Assembly (NCBI GenBank): GCA_031379885.1
Contig: JANNFN010000182.1
Coordinates: 1-13,339, forward strand
DNA: 13,339 nt
Direction of reading: 5' to 3'
Origin: Methylotenera_A sp031379885
GTDB lineage: Bacteria > Pseudomonadota > Gammaproteobacteria > Burkholderiales > Methylophilaceae
Shown: positions 1 through 6,525 of the stretch, in pieces
How the letters are laid out: the number at the start of each line of letters is the position of its first letter
Numbering within the stretch: position 1 is the stretch's first letter
Made by a program: the position numbers and the translations under genes
Notes under the pieces: generated by a model
Told to the model about the DNA's origin: nothing
Databases searched by the model: none
What the model saw: the letters and a program-made list of their open reading frames with translations, nothing else

Positions 1-1518
1 TACGAAAATTGCAATAATTATGGTCAAGCGCTTTTGCCAGCGCGCCTGTTTTTGTTGTGCTTCAATCAGCGCGTCAATGATTGCTCTTAGCGGGTCATCC
101 TGCTCAGCTTGTGTTTGTTGGCTTAAAAACTGATGCACTAATCGTGGCATTTGTGGTGCGTTTTTTAGGATAAACCGCAGCTCTTTTTTAAGCGATTTTG
201 CCACGCTACGCCAGCCGATTTGTTCGCTCATCCAGCGTTTTAAAAATGGTTTGGCCGATTGCCACAGGTCAATATTCGGGTCTAAATCGCGACCCAAGCC
301 TTCGATATTCAGCAAGGTTTTTTGCAGCATCACCAGTTGTGGTTGAATGACCACGCCAAAACGGCGGGACATTTGGAACAGACTTAATAACGTGCGGCCA
401 AATGAAATATCTTTAAGCGGCTTGTTAAAAATGGGCTCGCAAATCGCGCGGATGCAGGTTTCTAGCTCTTCTACATTGGTGTCTTTTGGTACCCAGCCAG
501 ACTCAATATGAGCCACGGCTACATCGCGATAATCGCGATTAAAGAAAGCTAAAAAGTTACGTGCCAAATAATATTTATCGGTGTCGTTCAGGCTACCCAT
601 AATGCCAAAATCGAGCGCAATATATCTGCCGTCATCGGCTACTTGAATATTACCAGGGTGCATATCAGCGTGAAAAAAGCCATCGCGAAACACTTGCGTA
701 AAGAATATCTCTACGCCGTCGTGCGCGAGTTTAGTAATGTCGATACCTTTGGCTCGAAGTACATCAATTTGGCTCACAGGCGTGCCATGCATGCGCTGCA
801 TGGTCATCACTTCTTTGCGGCAGTAATCCCAATAGACTTCTGGAATCAATAATCGAGGCTTTATATTGTTTTCTTGGGGAAAGTTACGTGAGAGCTGGCT
901 GCAGTTGGCGGCTTCCAGCGTTAAATCCAATTCGTGTTGGGTGTGGCGTGCAAATTCTTCAACCACTTCTTGTGGTTTTAAGCGTTTACCTTCTGCTGAA
1001 ACTGCTTGTAAAAGCCAAGCGAGCGATTTTAATATCGATAAATCTTGGTTGATTACTGCACCAATATTTGGCCGTAACACTTTTACAGCAACGGGCGTGC
1101 CATCTAATAATGAAGCAAAATGGACTTGTGCCACGGATGCGCTGGCGATGGCGACTTCATCAAAATCGCTATAAATTTGGTTGAGTGGCAAGCCAAATGC
1201 GGCCTCTATGCTTTTTTGTACCTCTATAAAAGCAAACGGTGGCACTTGGTCTTGCAGTTTGGCGAGTTCCTCTGCGACATCTGGTGGCAATAAATCGCGC
1301 CTAGTCGAGAGCATTTGACCAAATTTAACAAAAATCGGGCCTAACTTTTCTAGCGCTAAACGCAGGCGCTCACCTCTAGACTGCTGTTTATTGCGCCAAA
1401 AGAATACAATCTGAATGACCTTGCGAAGAGGGCGCAAAGGCGCATGCTCATGAATAAAGTCATCCAGACCAAATCGTAGCGCCACAAAAACAATGTAAAT
1501 CAACCGAAAGTAATGCAT
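1..1518 (-). CDS. ubiB: UbiB, ABC1/ADCK-family atypical kinase/ATPase for ubiquinone biosynthesis (3' end cut by the window edge)
   Basis: The reading frame is open from the ATG at 1518 to base 1, giving 506 codons without a stop. The E. coli protein has about 546 residues, so some 40 C-terminal residues lie outside. Visible marks of the UbiB/ADCK fold are the KxGQ motif (KFGQ, residues 65-68) followed by MLSTRRDLLPP, the Ala-rich loop ASASVAQVH (125-133) that replaces a normal P-loop, the lysine in AVKV (146), the catalytic-loop segment HADMHPGN (283-290) and LDFG (302-305). The last visible residues (TIIIAIFV) begin the C-terminal membrane anchor. Family knowledge: UbiB is a membrane-bound ATPase needed for ubiquinone synthesis, thought to help extract lipid intermediates for the Ubi complex. 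It starts 5 bp after the ubiJ stop and is probably translated from the same mRNA; no strong Shine-Dalgarno is visible. Confidence 0.96.
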   Translation of the reverse strand, partial: MHYFRLIYIVFVALRFGLDDFIHEHAPLRPLRKVIQIVFFWRNKQQSRGERLRLALEKLGPIFVKFGQMLSTRRDLLPPDVAEELAKLQDQVPPFAFIEVQKSIEAAFGLPLNQIYSDFDEVAIASASVAQVHFASLLDGTPVAVKVLRPNIGAVINQDLSILKSLAWLLQAVSAEGKRLKPQEVVEEFARHTQHELDLTLEAANCSQLSRNFPQENNIKPRLLIPEVYWDYCRKEVMTMQRMHGTPVSQIDVLRAKGIDITKLAHDGVEIFFTQVFRDGFFHADMHPGNIQVADDGRYIALDFGIMGSLNDTDKYYLARNFLAFFNRDYRDVAVAHIESGWVPKDTNVEELETCIRAICEPIFNKPLKDISFGRTLLSLFQMSRRFGVVIQPQLVMLQKTLLNIEGLGRDLDPNIDLWQSAKPFLKRWMSEQIGWRSVAKSLKKELRFILKNAPQMPRLVHQFLSQQTQAEQDDPLRAIIDALIEAQQKQARWQKRLTIIIAIFV

Positions 1519-1523
1519 ATTTA

Positions 1524-2111
1524 TTAAGAGTTACTTTCTAATGATTTAGTGAGTTTAGCTAGCCGTTTTTCGAAGCGCGCAACGTCACTACGCAAAGTGT
1601 CAACTTCCGCATTAAACTGTTCCACATGACGTTTTTTAGCTAACATTGCTTTTTCTTCTTGCCAATATTCGCTCAGCATTTCAGCTGCATTGATGCTTTG
1701 TTGCTTGATTCTAGCAAAAGTTTTTTTGCTTAGTTCGCCGATTTTAAAAGCCCCGATGTCGCCAACAACTTTGCTTAAATCATCTTCAAAATCCCAGCGC
1801 ATATTTTGCAATATCTTGCTGAGTTCTGTTGCCAAGTGCGTGTCACCTTCGACTTTAACTAACATTTTTGCGCTTTCTTCACCAGACATGATTCTTAAGG
1901 CAAGGCTGGGAGGCAGGTGAATAGTGGCTTCTGGCGATGCTGTCTCACCTGCAATAGCCAAGCTACCATCTTCTAAAATAAGCAAGCTTGCTTTGGCAAG
2001 CACAAAGTCAAAGCAAATAAATTTGCCAGCATAAACCTGCAAATGCTGGCGTGACCAAGCATTTTGGTCGGTAATATGATGTAAGAAACGCGTTACGAGT
2101 GGCTTAATCAT
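1524..2111 (-). CDS. ubiJ: UbiJ, SCP2-domain accessory factor of ubiquinone biosynthesis
   Basis: This 195-residue protein has the UbiJ (YigP) layout. An N-terminal SCP2-like lipid-binding domain covers about residues 1-110 and includes the stretch LEDGSLAIAGETASPEATIH. A charged C-terminal helix follows (about 150-192, rich in E, K and R with heptad-like leucines) and is probably a coiled coil. Family knowledge: the SCP2 domain of UbiJ binds polyprenyl lipids, and UbiJ with UbiK organises the soluble Ubi hydroxylase/methylase complex. Its ATG (2111-2109) directly follows the ubiE TAA (2114-2112) with no spacer, so translational coupling is likely. An AAGG stretch inside the end of ubiE could serve as ribosome binding site. 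Overall similarity in this family is low, so the position between ubiE and ubiB is part of the support. Confidence 0.93.
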   Translation of the reverse strand: MIKPLVTRFLHHITDQNAWSRQHLQVYAGKFICFDFVLAKASLLILEDGSLAIAGETASPEATIHLPPSLALRIMSGEESAKMLVKVEGDTHLATELSKILQNMRWDFEDDLSKVVGDIGAFKIGELSKKTFARIKQQSINAAEMLSEYWQEEKAMLAKKRHVEQFNAEVDTLRSDVARFEKRLAKLTKSLESNS

Positions 2112-2849
2112 TTATAACTTATAGCCCTTGTGCAAGGCAACAACGCCCGCACTTAAATTGTAGTAATCAACTTTACTTAGCCCTGCATCCAGCATCATTT
2201 GTTTCAGCGTTTCTTGGTCTGGGTGCATGCGAATACTTTCTGCCAAGTATTGATAACTCGCTTCATCTTTGGCAAATATTTTGCCCATAAACGGCAAAAG
2301 TTTAAATGAGTAAGCGTCGTATAGTTTTTCTAGTGATTGCCATACTTTGGAAAACTCCAATACGAGCAAGCGTCCGCCTACTTTAAGCACGCGTTGCATT
2401 TCTTTTAGCGCAATGTCTTTGTGTGTCATATTGCGTAAGCCAAAAGCCACAATGACGCAATCAAAAGTATTGTCTGCAAATGGGAGTTTTTCAGCGTTGC
2501 ATTGCGTAGCAGGTACGCGTAAGCCAGTATCAATCATTCTATCGCGACCCACAGCAAGCATAGATGCATTGATGTCAGTAAGCGTTACTTCGCCACTGCT
2601 ACCGACTTTTTTAGCGAAAAGTCTAGATAAATCACCACTACCACCTGCGATATCAAGCACTTTATCACCTGCTTTTACGCCGCTAATTTCCACTGCAAAG
2701 CGCTTCCAGCCGCGATGTAGGCCAGCCGACATCACATCATTCATCAAATCATATTTGCCAGCGACTGAATGAAATACTTCGCCAACTTTTTTTTGTTTTT
2801 CGGTTTCATCTATCGTTTTAAAGCCAAAATGTGTCGTTTTGTTGCTCAT
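2112..2849 (-). CDS. ubiE: UbiE, SAM-dependent C-methyltransferase of ubiquinone/menaquinone biosynthesis
   Basis: This is a 245-residue class I methyltransferase. The UbiE/COQ5 signature is at residues 33-49 (YDLMNDVMSAGLHRGWK), SAM-binding motif I at 64-73 (VLDIAGGSGD), the acidic residue after strand 2 in TDIN (91-94), and the RVLKVGG...LEFSK block at about 153-168. It C-methylates the demethylated benzoquinol precursor of ubiquinone (and demethylmenaquinol where present). The frame is open further upstream, to a possible start at 2987. I chose the ATG at 2849 because it follows an AAGGGA ribosome binding site, matches the usual UbiE N-terminus, and avoids overlapping most of the upstream gene's 3' end. 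It lies 10 bp after the DUF971 gene and abuts ubiJ. Confidence 0.97.
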   Translation of the reverse strand: MSNKTTHFGFKTIDETEKQKKVGEVFHSVAGKYDLMNDVMSAGLHRGWKRFAVEISGVKAGDKVLDIAGGSGDLSRLFAKKVGSSGEVTLTDINASMLAVGRDRMIDTGLRVPATQCNAEKLPFADNTFDCVIVAFGLRNMTHKDIALKEMQRVLKVGGRLLVLEFSKVWQSLEKLYDAYSFKLLPFMGKIFAKDEASYQYLAESIRMHPDQETLKQMMLDAGLSKVDYYNLSAGVVALHKGYKL

Positions 2850-2859
2850 TGCTTGTCCC

Positions 2860-3240
2860 TTATTCCACTTGCTTTCGTTTATGGCCTGCCATTTCAAGTT
2901 TGCCTGTGTATTCTCGCCACATTGCCTCGTAATTTTCGCCCAAGTAATACAAATAATCCCATGAATACAATCCAGTATCGTGACCATCGGAGAACACTAA
3001 CTTGACCGCGTAATTGCCGACTGGTTCGATAGCGGTGATATTCACGTTCTCTTTGCCAATTTGTAGTGTTTCTTGCCCAGCCCCATGTCCACGCACTTCG
3101 GCAGATGGTGAGTAGACACGAAGAAACTCACATGACAACATGCACTCGGTGCCGTTATCAAATTTAATTTCTAACAAGCGAGAGGCTTGATGCAATCGAA
3201 TATCGATGGGTCGAGGTGAGTTAAGGTTTAGGCCGCTCAT
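2860..3240 (-). CDS. DUF971 / gamma-butyrobetaine hydroxylase-like N-terminal domain protein
   Basis: This 126-residue single-domain protein has the DUF971 pattern: an N-terminal P-x-D-I-R-L-H stretch, LEIKFDNG, the segment CEFLRVYSPSAEVRGHG, then PVGNYAVKLVFSDGHDTGLYSWDYL (about residues 73-97). A free-standing domain of this type commonly sits directly upstream of ubiE in betaproteobacteria. In eukaryotes the same fold is the N-terminal domain of gamma-butyrobetaine hydroxylase, where it binds zinc. Its bacterial function is not established; a role tied to ubiquinone synthesis is only inferred from operon position. It is the first gene of the DUF971-ubiE-ubiJ-ubiB transcription unit, and its start is the only ATG that fits the family N-terminus. 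Confidence 0.9.
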   Translation of the reverse strand: MSGLNLNSPRPIDIRLHQASRLLEIKFDNGTECMLSCEFLRVYSPSAEVRGHGAGQETLQIGKENVNITAIEPVGNYAVKLVFSDGHDTGLYSWDYLYYLGENYEAMWREYTGKLEMAGHKRKQVE

Positions 3241-3267
3241 TTAAAAATCGCAATTGAACAAACTGAA

Positions 3268-3305
3268 ATGATAGCAGAACATGCTTATGCGCTAATAAAT
3301 TAGCG
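3268..3305 (-). promoter_or_regulatory. Candidate promoter and operator of the DUF971-ubiE-ubiJ-ubiB operon
   Basis: On the minus strand TATCAT (3273-3268) makes a fair -10 box about 28 bp before the DUF971 ATG. No good -35 is present at 17 bp. Instead a perfect 16-bp palindrome, CGCTAAT-AA-ATTAGCG (3290-3305), covers the place where a -35 would lie, as expected of an operator for a dimeric regulator. The promoter call is weak, while the palindrome itself is certain. Confidence 0.35.
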
Positions 3306-3413
3306 GTTTTTACCACAACTTTTTTTAGTTTTGTACCGTTTATCGCTAAAAAATCACCTTTCATCAGAAATTAAATTAATTTTGTATATTGATGTGTCTG
3401 ATTTATTTGAATA

Positions 3414-3476
3414 TTGTCAGTGGCATGATAAAGTACGGTTACTAGAAAAGTAGCCACTTTTGGTAACTACTTTTGG
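3414..3476 (+). promoter_or_regulatory. Candidate promoter/leader of the dynamin-like gene with nested repeats
   Basis: TTGTCA (3414-3419) is a 4/6 or better match to a -35 box. The best -10 downstream (GTTACT, 3438-3443, 18-bp spacing) is poor. Just before the gene lies a perfect 8-bp inverted repeat, AAAAGTAG (3446-3453) and CTACTTTT (3467-3474), with a 13-nt loop. It overlaps a direct repeat of ACTTTTGG (3456-3463 and 3469-3476, 13-bp period). GGGGA (3475-3479) is the ribosome binding site, 5 nt before the ATG, so a hairpin formed by the inverted repeat would partly mask it. Confidence 0.35.
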
Positions 3477-3484
3477 GGATTTAA

Positions 3485-5443
3485 ATGGCAGAAAATAAAT
3501 TAGCGCATCAGTTTGCAGCCTACTCTGAGTGGAGAAAGGCGCTGGTTGATAGTATTTGTGATTATCGTAGCTGGCTAAATGAGCAAGAATTAAACGATGC
3601 TCAGATTGATCAGCGCATTACGAACTTGCTAGAGCGCTTACGCGAAGATAAGCTCAATGTTGCATTTGTCGCCGAATTCTCACGAGGCAAATCCGAGTTA
3701 ATTAACGCGATTTTCTTCGCAGATTATGGTCAGCGTTTGCTGCCTTCTAGTGCAGGCCGCACCACTATGTGCCCAACAGAGTTGCTCTATGATGCATCAA
3801 AACCAACTTCAATTATGATGTTGCCCATCGATACGCGCTCATCTGATGCAACCACCACTGAATATAAACGCTATCCAGATGAATGGCACACAGTTACGTT
3901 TGATGTGGATAATAACGAAAGCATGGTCAATGCGTTTAAAGAAGTCAGTAGCACCAAACGCGTGAGTGCAGAAGAGGCCGAAAAATATGGCTTATTCGAT
4001 CCTAATAGCAGCGATGATGCAATGAGCTTAAATAAAGATGGCACAGTTGATATTCCAAGCTGGCGCTATGCCATGATTAACTTCCCTCATCCATTGCTAG
4101 AGCAAGGGCTGGTGATTTTAGATACGCCAGGCCTGAATGCAATTGGTACCGAACCTGAATTGACCTTAAACATGCTGCCAAATGCACACGCGGTGTTATT
4201 TATTTTAGCGGCTGACACTGGGGTAACGAAATCTGAAATTGATGTGTGGCGCCAATATATTAGCGGCACACGCTGGAAGCAAAAAGGCCGGTTGGCAGTA
4301 TTAAATAAAATTGACGGTCTTTGGGATGAATTAAAGAACGAAAAAGAAATTGAAAAAGAAATTACCAAACAAGTTAAAACCAGTGCTGAGTTGCTTGGTT
4401 TAGAAACGAATCAAATTTTCCCAACGTCAGCCCAAAAAGGCCTGCTAGCGAAAATTAATGGTGATGATGCATTGTTAGCACAAAGCCGTTTGCCAGAGCT
4501 AGAAAAAGCCCTTTCTGATGAGTTAATTCCATCTAAAAAAGAAATCGTCCGAGATAATACTAAAAACGAGATTGAAGATTTAATCGGCAACTCAAACATG
4601 ATTTTAGAGTCGCGTGTTGCGGGTGTGGTAGAGCAGCTCGAAGAACTTCGTGGTTTGCGTGGTAAAAACGAAGATGTGGTTGAACACATGATGAATAAAG
4701 TAAAAGTGGACAAAGAAAACTTTGAAAAAGGTTTGCAACGCTTTCAAGCTTTACGCAGTGTTTTTTCGCAACAAACCAATAAGTTATTTACTTTGTTAGG
4801 CATGGAAGCGTTGAAGGTGCAAGTGCATACAACACGTGAAACCATGGTAAAAGCAAGTTTCACTAAAACAATCCGTGAAGCGATGGATCATTTCTTCTTG
4901 GATTTAAAGGGTCGTTTAGTCTCATCTGATGCACAAATCGACGAGATTAAGAAAATGATGGACGTGATGTATGACAAGTTCTCTAAAGAACATGGCTTAC
5001 GTAAATCTGAGCCACCAGCGTTTTCAACATTGCGTTACCAAAAAGAGTTGGCTAAGTTAGAACGTGCTTATAAAGAGCAATTTAATACGGCTTTTAATAT
5101 GATTGCCAATGAGAAAATGACGCTTACAACTAAGTTCTTCGAAACACTGGCCAGCCGTGTCATTCATGTGTATGAAGTGGCAAACCGTGATGTAGAAAAT
5201 TGGCTTAAAGCAGTTATTGCGCCAATGGAATCGCAGGTGCGTGAACACCAATTGCAATTACGTCGTCGTTTAGAAAGTATTAAGCGTATTTACAAAGCTA
5301 CCGATACTTTAGAAGATCGTATTTTGGAACTAGAGAATATTGAGAAAAGTATACGTGCGCAGATAACGGATTTGAAAGTATTACGCCAGCATATGAGTAA
5401 TGCTTTAGCTTTTGAGAGTGATGTAGAGACTAAAGCGGCATAG
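3485..5443 (+). CDS. Dynamin-like (bacterial dynamin superfamily) large GTPase, function unassigned
   Basis: This is a 652-residue protein with an N-terminal dynamin-type GTPase domain. The P-loop is at residues 63-70 (AEFSRGKS), the switch I threonines at 93-94 in SAGRTTMCPTE, G3 at 213-216 (DTPG) and G4 at 274-277 (NKID). The P-loop's first position is Ala rather than the usual Gly. From about residue 350 the rest is charged and strongly helical, as in dynamin stalk regions, with a likely coiled coil near the C-terminus (about 570-640). No signal peptide or membrane span is evident, so it is probably cytosolic and perhaps membrane-associating. Family knowledge: bacterial dynamin-like proteins assemble on membranes and hydrolyse GTP during remodelling, fusion or stress protection. 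This one stands alone between divergent and convergent neighbours, so context gives no partner. Confidence 0.9.
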   Translation: MAENKLAHQFAAYSEWRKALVDSICDYRSWLNEQELNDAQIDQRITNLLERLREDKLNVAFVAEFSRGKSELINAIFFADYGQRLLPSSAGRTTMCPTELLYDASKPTSIMMLPIDTRSSDATTTEYKRYPDEWHTVTFDVDNNESMVNAFKEVSSTKRVSAEEAEKYGLFDPNSSDDAMSLNKDGTVDIPSWRYAMINFPHPLLEQGLVILDTPGLNAIGTEPELTLNMLPNAHAVLFILAADTGVTKSEIDVWRQYISGTRWKQKGRLAVLNKIDGLWDELKNEKEIEKEITKQVKTSAELLGLETNQIFPTSAQKGLLAKINGDDALLAQSRLPELEKALSDELIPSKKEIVRDNTKNEIEDLIGNSNMILESRVAGVVEQLEELRGLRGKNEDVVEHMMNKVKVDKENFEKGLQRFQALRSVFSQQTNKLFTLLGMEALKVQVHTTRETMVKASFTKTIREAMDHFFLDLKGRLVSSDAQIDEIKKMMDVMYDKFSKEHGLRKSEPPAFSTLRYQKELAKLERAYKEQFNTAFNMIANEKMTLTTKFFETLASRVIHVYEVANRDVENWLKAVIAPMESQVREHQLQLRRRLESIKRIYKATDTLEDRILELENIEKSIRAQITDLKVLRQHMSNALAFESDVETKAA

Positions 5444-5470
5444 TTTTAATTAAATAAAAGTTTAGTAATA

Positions 5471-5499
5471 AGAAAAGCCGCTTTAAAAGCGGCTTTTCT
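5471..5499. terminator. Bidirectional intrinsic terminator between the dynamin-like gene and rpoH
   Basis: A long hairpin is formed by AGAAAAGCCGC (5471-5481) and GCGGCTTTTCT (5489-5499). A further three base pairs are possible inside. TGTTTTT follows on the plus strand, and the A-rich left arm gives TTTTCTTATT on the minus strand. It lies between two converging genes (stops at 5443 and 5530) and can serve both. Confidence 0.9.
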
Positions 5500-5529
5500 G
5501 TTTTTAACAACTGTCCATAGAGTCAATAT

Positions 5530-6384
5530 TTATGCGGCTTGCAGCATTAAGCCTTTAATTTTTTGCATGGCTTTTTGCTCAATCTGGCGAATACGCTCAG
5601 CAGAAACTCCAAACTCAGCTGCTAAATCATGCAAGGTTGAAGTAGCATTTTCAGTTAACCAGCGAGCCTCCAACACACGACGGCTGCGCTCGTCTAGGCT
5701 TTCAAGAGCCTTACTTAAGCTAACAGATTGCAGTTGTTCAGTTTGCTGCACTTCTAGAAATTCTGAAGGCTCTGGGCTTTCGTCTTCCAAGTAGGCAATC
5801 GGGCTAAAGCTTTCGTCACCATCATCATCAATGTGCGCGTCTAGTGATATTTCATGACCGTTTAAACGATATTCCATTTCACGCACTTCGTCTGGCTTGA
5901 CCTTCAGCTCGCGGGCAATTCGATTCACTTCATCTGGGTGAAGTGTGTCCAAACCTTGCTTCATACTGCGTAAATTAAAAAATAATTTGCGTTGTGCCTT
6001 GGTAGTGGCGGTTTTTACCAAACGCCAATTGCGCACAATAAATTCGTTCATTTCGGCTTTAATCCAATGCATCGCGAAAGAAACCAAACGTACACCACGA
6101 TCTGGGTCAAAACGTTTTACCGCCTTCATCAAGCCAATGTTACCTTCTTGAATGAGGTCTGATTGCGCTAGGCCATAACCCATATAGCCACGTGCAATAC
6201 TTACAACTAAGCGCAGATGGGAAACAATCAACATCTGTGCGGCTTCTAGGTCATTGTTGTTTTTAAGACGCGTCGCGTAATCGTACTCTTCCTCTGCACT
6301 TAATAGTGGAAAGGCTTTAATCGCACGCATGTACTGATCAAAACTATCTAAAGACGTAATTGAAGGTATAGTTAAAGCGTTTAT
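5530..6384 (-). CDS. rpoH: RpoH, heat-shock sigma factor sigma-32 (apparent AUA start codon)
   Basis: This sigma-70-family protein carries the RpoH box QRKLFFNLR (residues 131-139 from the upstream start), region 2 (DLIQEGNIGLMKAVKRF, then VRLVSFAMHWIKAEMNEF) and a region 4 helix-turn-helix (GVSAERIRQIEQKAM, about 259-273). It directs RNA polymerase to chaperone and protease promoters. Residues matching E. coli L47, A50 and I54 in region 2.1, involved in homeostatic control, are kept (LEAAQMLI). The first in-frame AUG is at 6330 and would give 266 residues, but the frame continues upstream with sigma-32-like sequence (IPSISTLDSFDQYM). No AUG, GUG or UUG occurs there before the in-frame stop at 6420-6418. 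AAGGAG (6397-6392) sits 7 nt before an AUA (6384-6382). Starting there gives 284 residues, the length of the E. coli protein. The 6330 AUG has no Shine-Dalgarno. A sequencing error (ATG read as ATA) is the main alternative. Gene identity is certain; the start is inferred. Confidence 0.96.
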   Translation of the reverse strand: MNALTIPSITSLDSFDQYMRAIKAFPLLSAEEEYDYATRLKNNNDLEAAQMLIVSHLRLVVSIARGYMGYGLAQSDLIQEGNIGLMKAVKRFDPDRGVRLVSFAMHWIKAEMNEFIVRNWRLVKTATTKAQRKLFFNLRSMKQGLDTLHPDEVNRIARELKVKPDEVREMEYRLNGHEISLDAHIDDDGDESFSPIAYLEDESPEPSEFLEVQQTEQLQSVSLSKALESLDERSRRVLEARWLTENATSTLHDLAAEFGVSAERIRQIEQKAMQKIKGLMLQAA

Positions 6385-6397
6385 GGTAAAACTCCTT
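6382..6397 (-). promoter_or_regulatory. rpoH ribosome binding site followed by an AUA codon
   Basis: On the minus strand AAGGAG (6397-6392), the spacer TTTTACC (7 nt) and ATA (6384-6382) are arranged exactly as a normal initiation site would be with ATG. This pair decides the rpoH start call. Confidence 0.7.
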
Positions 6398-6414
6398 AAT
6401 AAACAATAAATGTT

Positions 6415-6444
6415 ATTTTAGCACTCTACCTTTGAGAGTGCTAG
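6415..6444 (-). promoter_or_regulatory. rpoH promoter
   Basis: On the minus strand TAAAAT (6420-6415) matches the sigma-70 -10 consensus at five of six positions. A weak -35, CTAGCA (6444-6439), lies 18 bp upstream. Transcription would start near 6408, leaving a leader of only about 25 nt before the AUA. The CIRCE element covers the -35 and spacer, so HrcA binding would block polymerase. The -35 is poor, so the exact promoter is inferred. Confidence 0.6.
6418..6444. promoter_or_regulatory. CIRCE operator (HrcA binding site) upstream of rpoH
   Basis: On the plus strand TTAGCACTC (6418-6426), nine bases, then GAGTGCTAG (6436-6444). The CIRCE consensus is TTAGCACTC-N9-GAGTGCTAA, so 17 of 18 arm positions match and the N9 spacing is exact. 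HrcA is the heat-shock repressor that binds this element, classically before groESL and dnaK operons. Here it overlaps the promoter of the sigma-32 gene. hrcA itself is not in the window. Confidence 0.92.
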
Positions 6445-6484
6445 AGGAGGAAAGTTCCAATTGGTAAGAATTTGCATCAAAAAA

Positions 6485-6502
6485 AGGACGCATGAGCGTC
6501 CT
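6485..6502 (-). terminator. Intrinsic terminator of the PEP-CTERM gene
   Basis: The hairpin AGGACGC (6485-6491), loop ATGA, GCGTCCT (6496-6502) is followed on the minus strand by a run of seven T (the A run at 6479-6485 on the plus strand). It lies about 24 bp after the PEP-CTERM stop and separates that gene from the rpoH promoter. Confidence 0.85.
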
Positions 6503-6525
6503 ATGTAAGTACTGCAAAGTAAAAA

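Noticed and set aside
643..1174. Plus-strand open frames of 69 and 102 codons inside the ubiB region
   Set aside because: They are antisense shadows of ubiB, whose full-length homology on the minus strand is unambiguous; the peptides have no recognisable features.
2850..2987. 46-codon N-terminal extension of UbiE from an upstream start at 2987
   Set aside because: It overlaps the 3' end of the DUF971 gene, does not match the UbiE N-terminus, and the ATG at 2849 has a good ribosome binding site.
3421..3437. Possible sigma-54 promoter (TGGCATG followed by a spaced GTAC)
   Set aside because: The -24 half is close to consensus, but the -12 half lacks the required GC/TTGC element.
3485..5443. 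Dynamin-like GTPase as part of a defence island
   Set aside because: Neighbours are housekeeping genes (ubi operon, rpoH) with no nuclease, toxin, integrase or phage genes, so there is no contextual support for a defence role.
6320..6420. RNA thermometer (ROSE or fourU type) in the rpoH leader
   Set aside because: The inferred leader is about 25 nt and AU-rich, and I see no pairing partner for AAGGAG within it.
6419..6443. The hairpin upstream of rpoH read as a terminator
   Set aside because: No T-run follows in a useful direction at the right distance, and the arms and N9 spacing match CIRCE almost perfectly.
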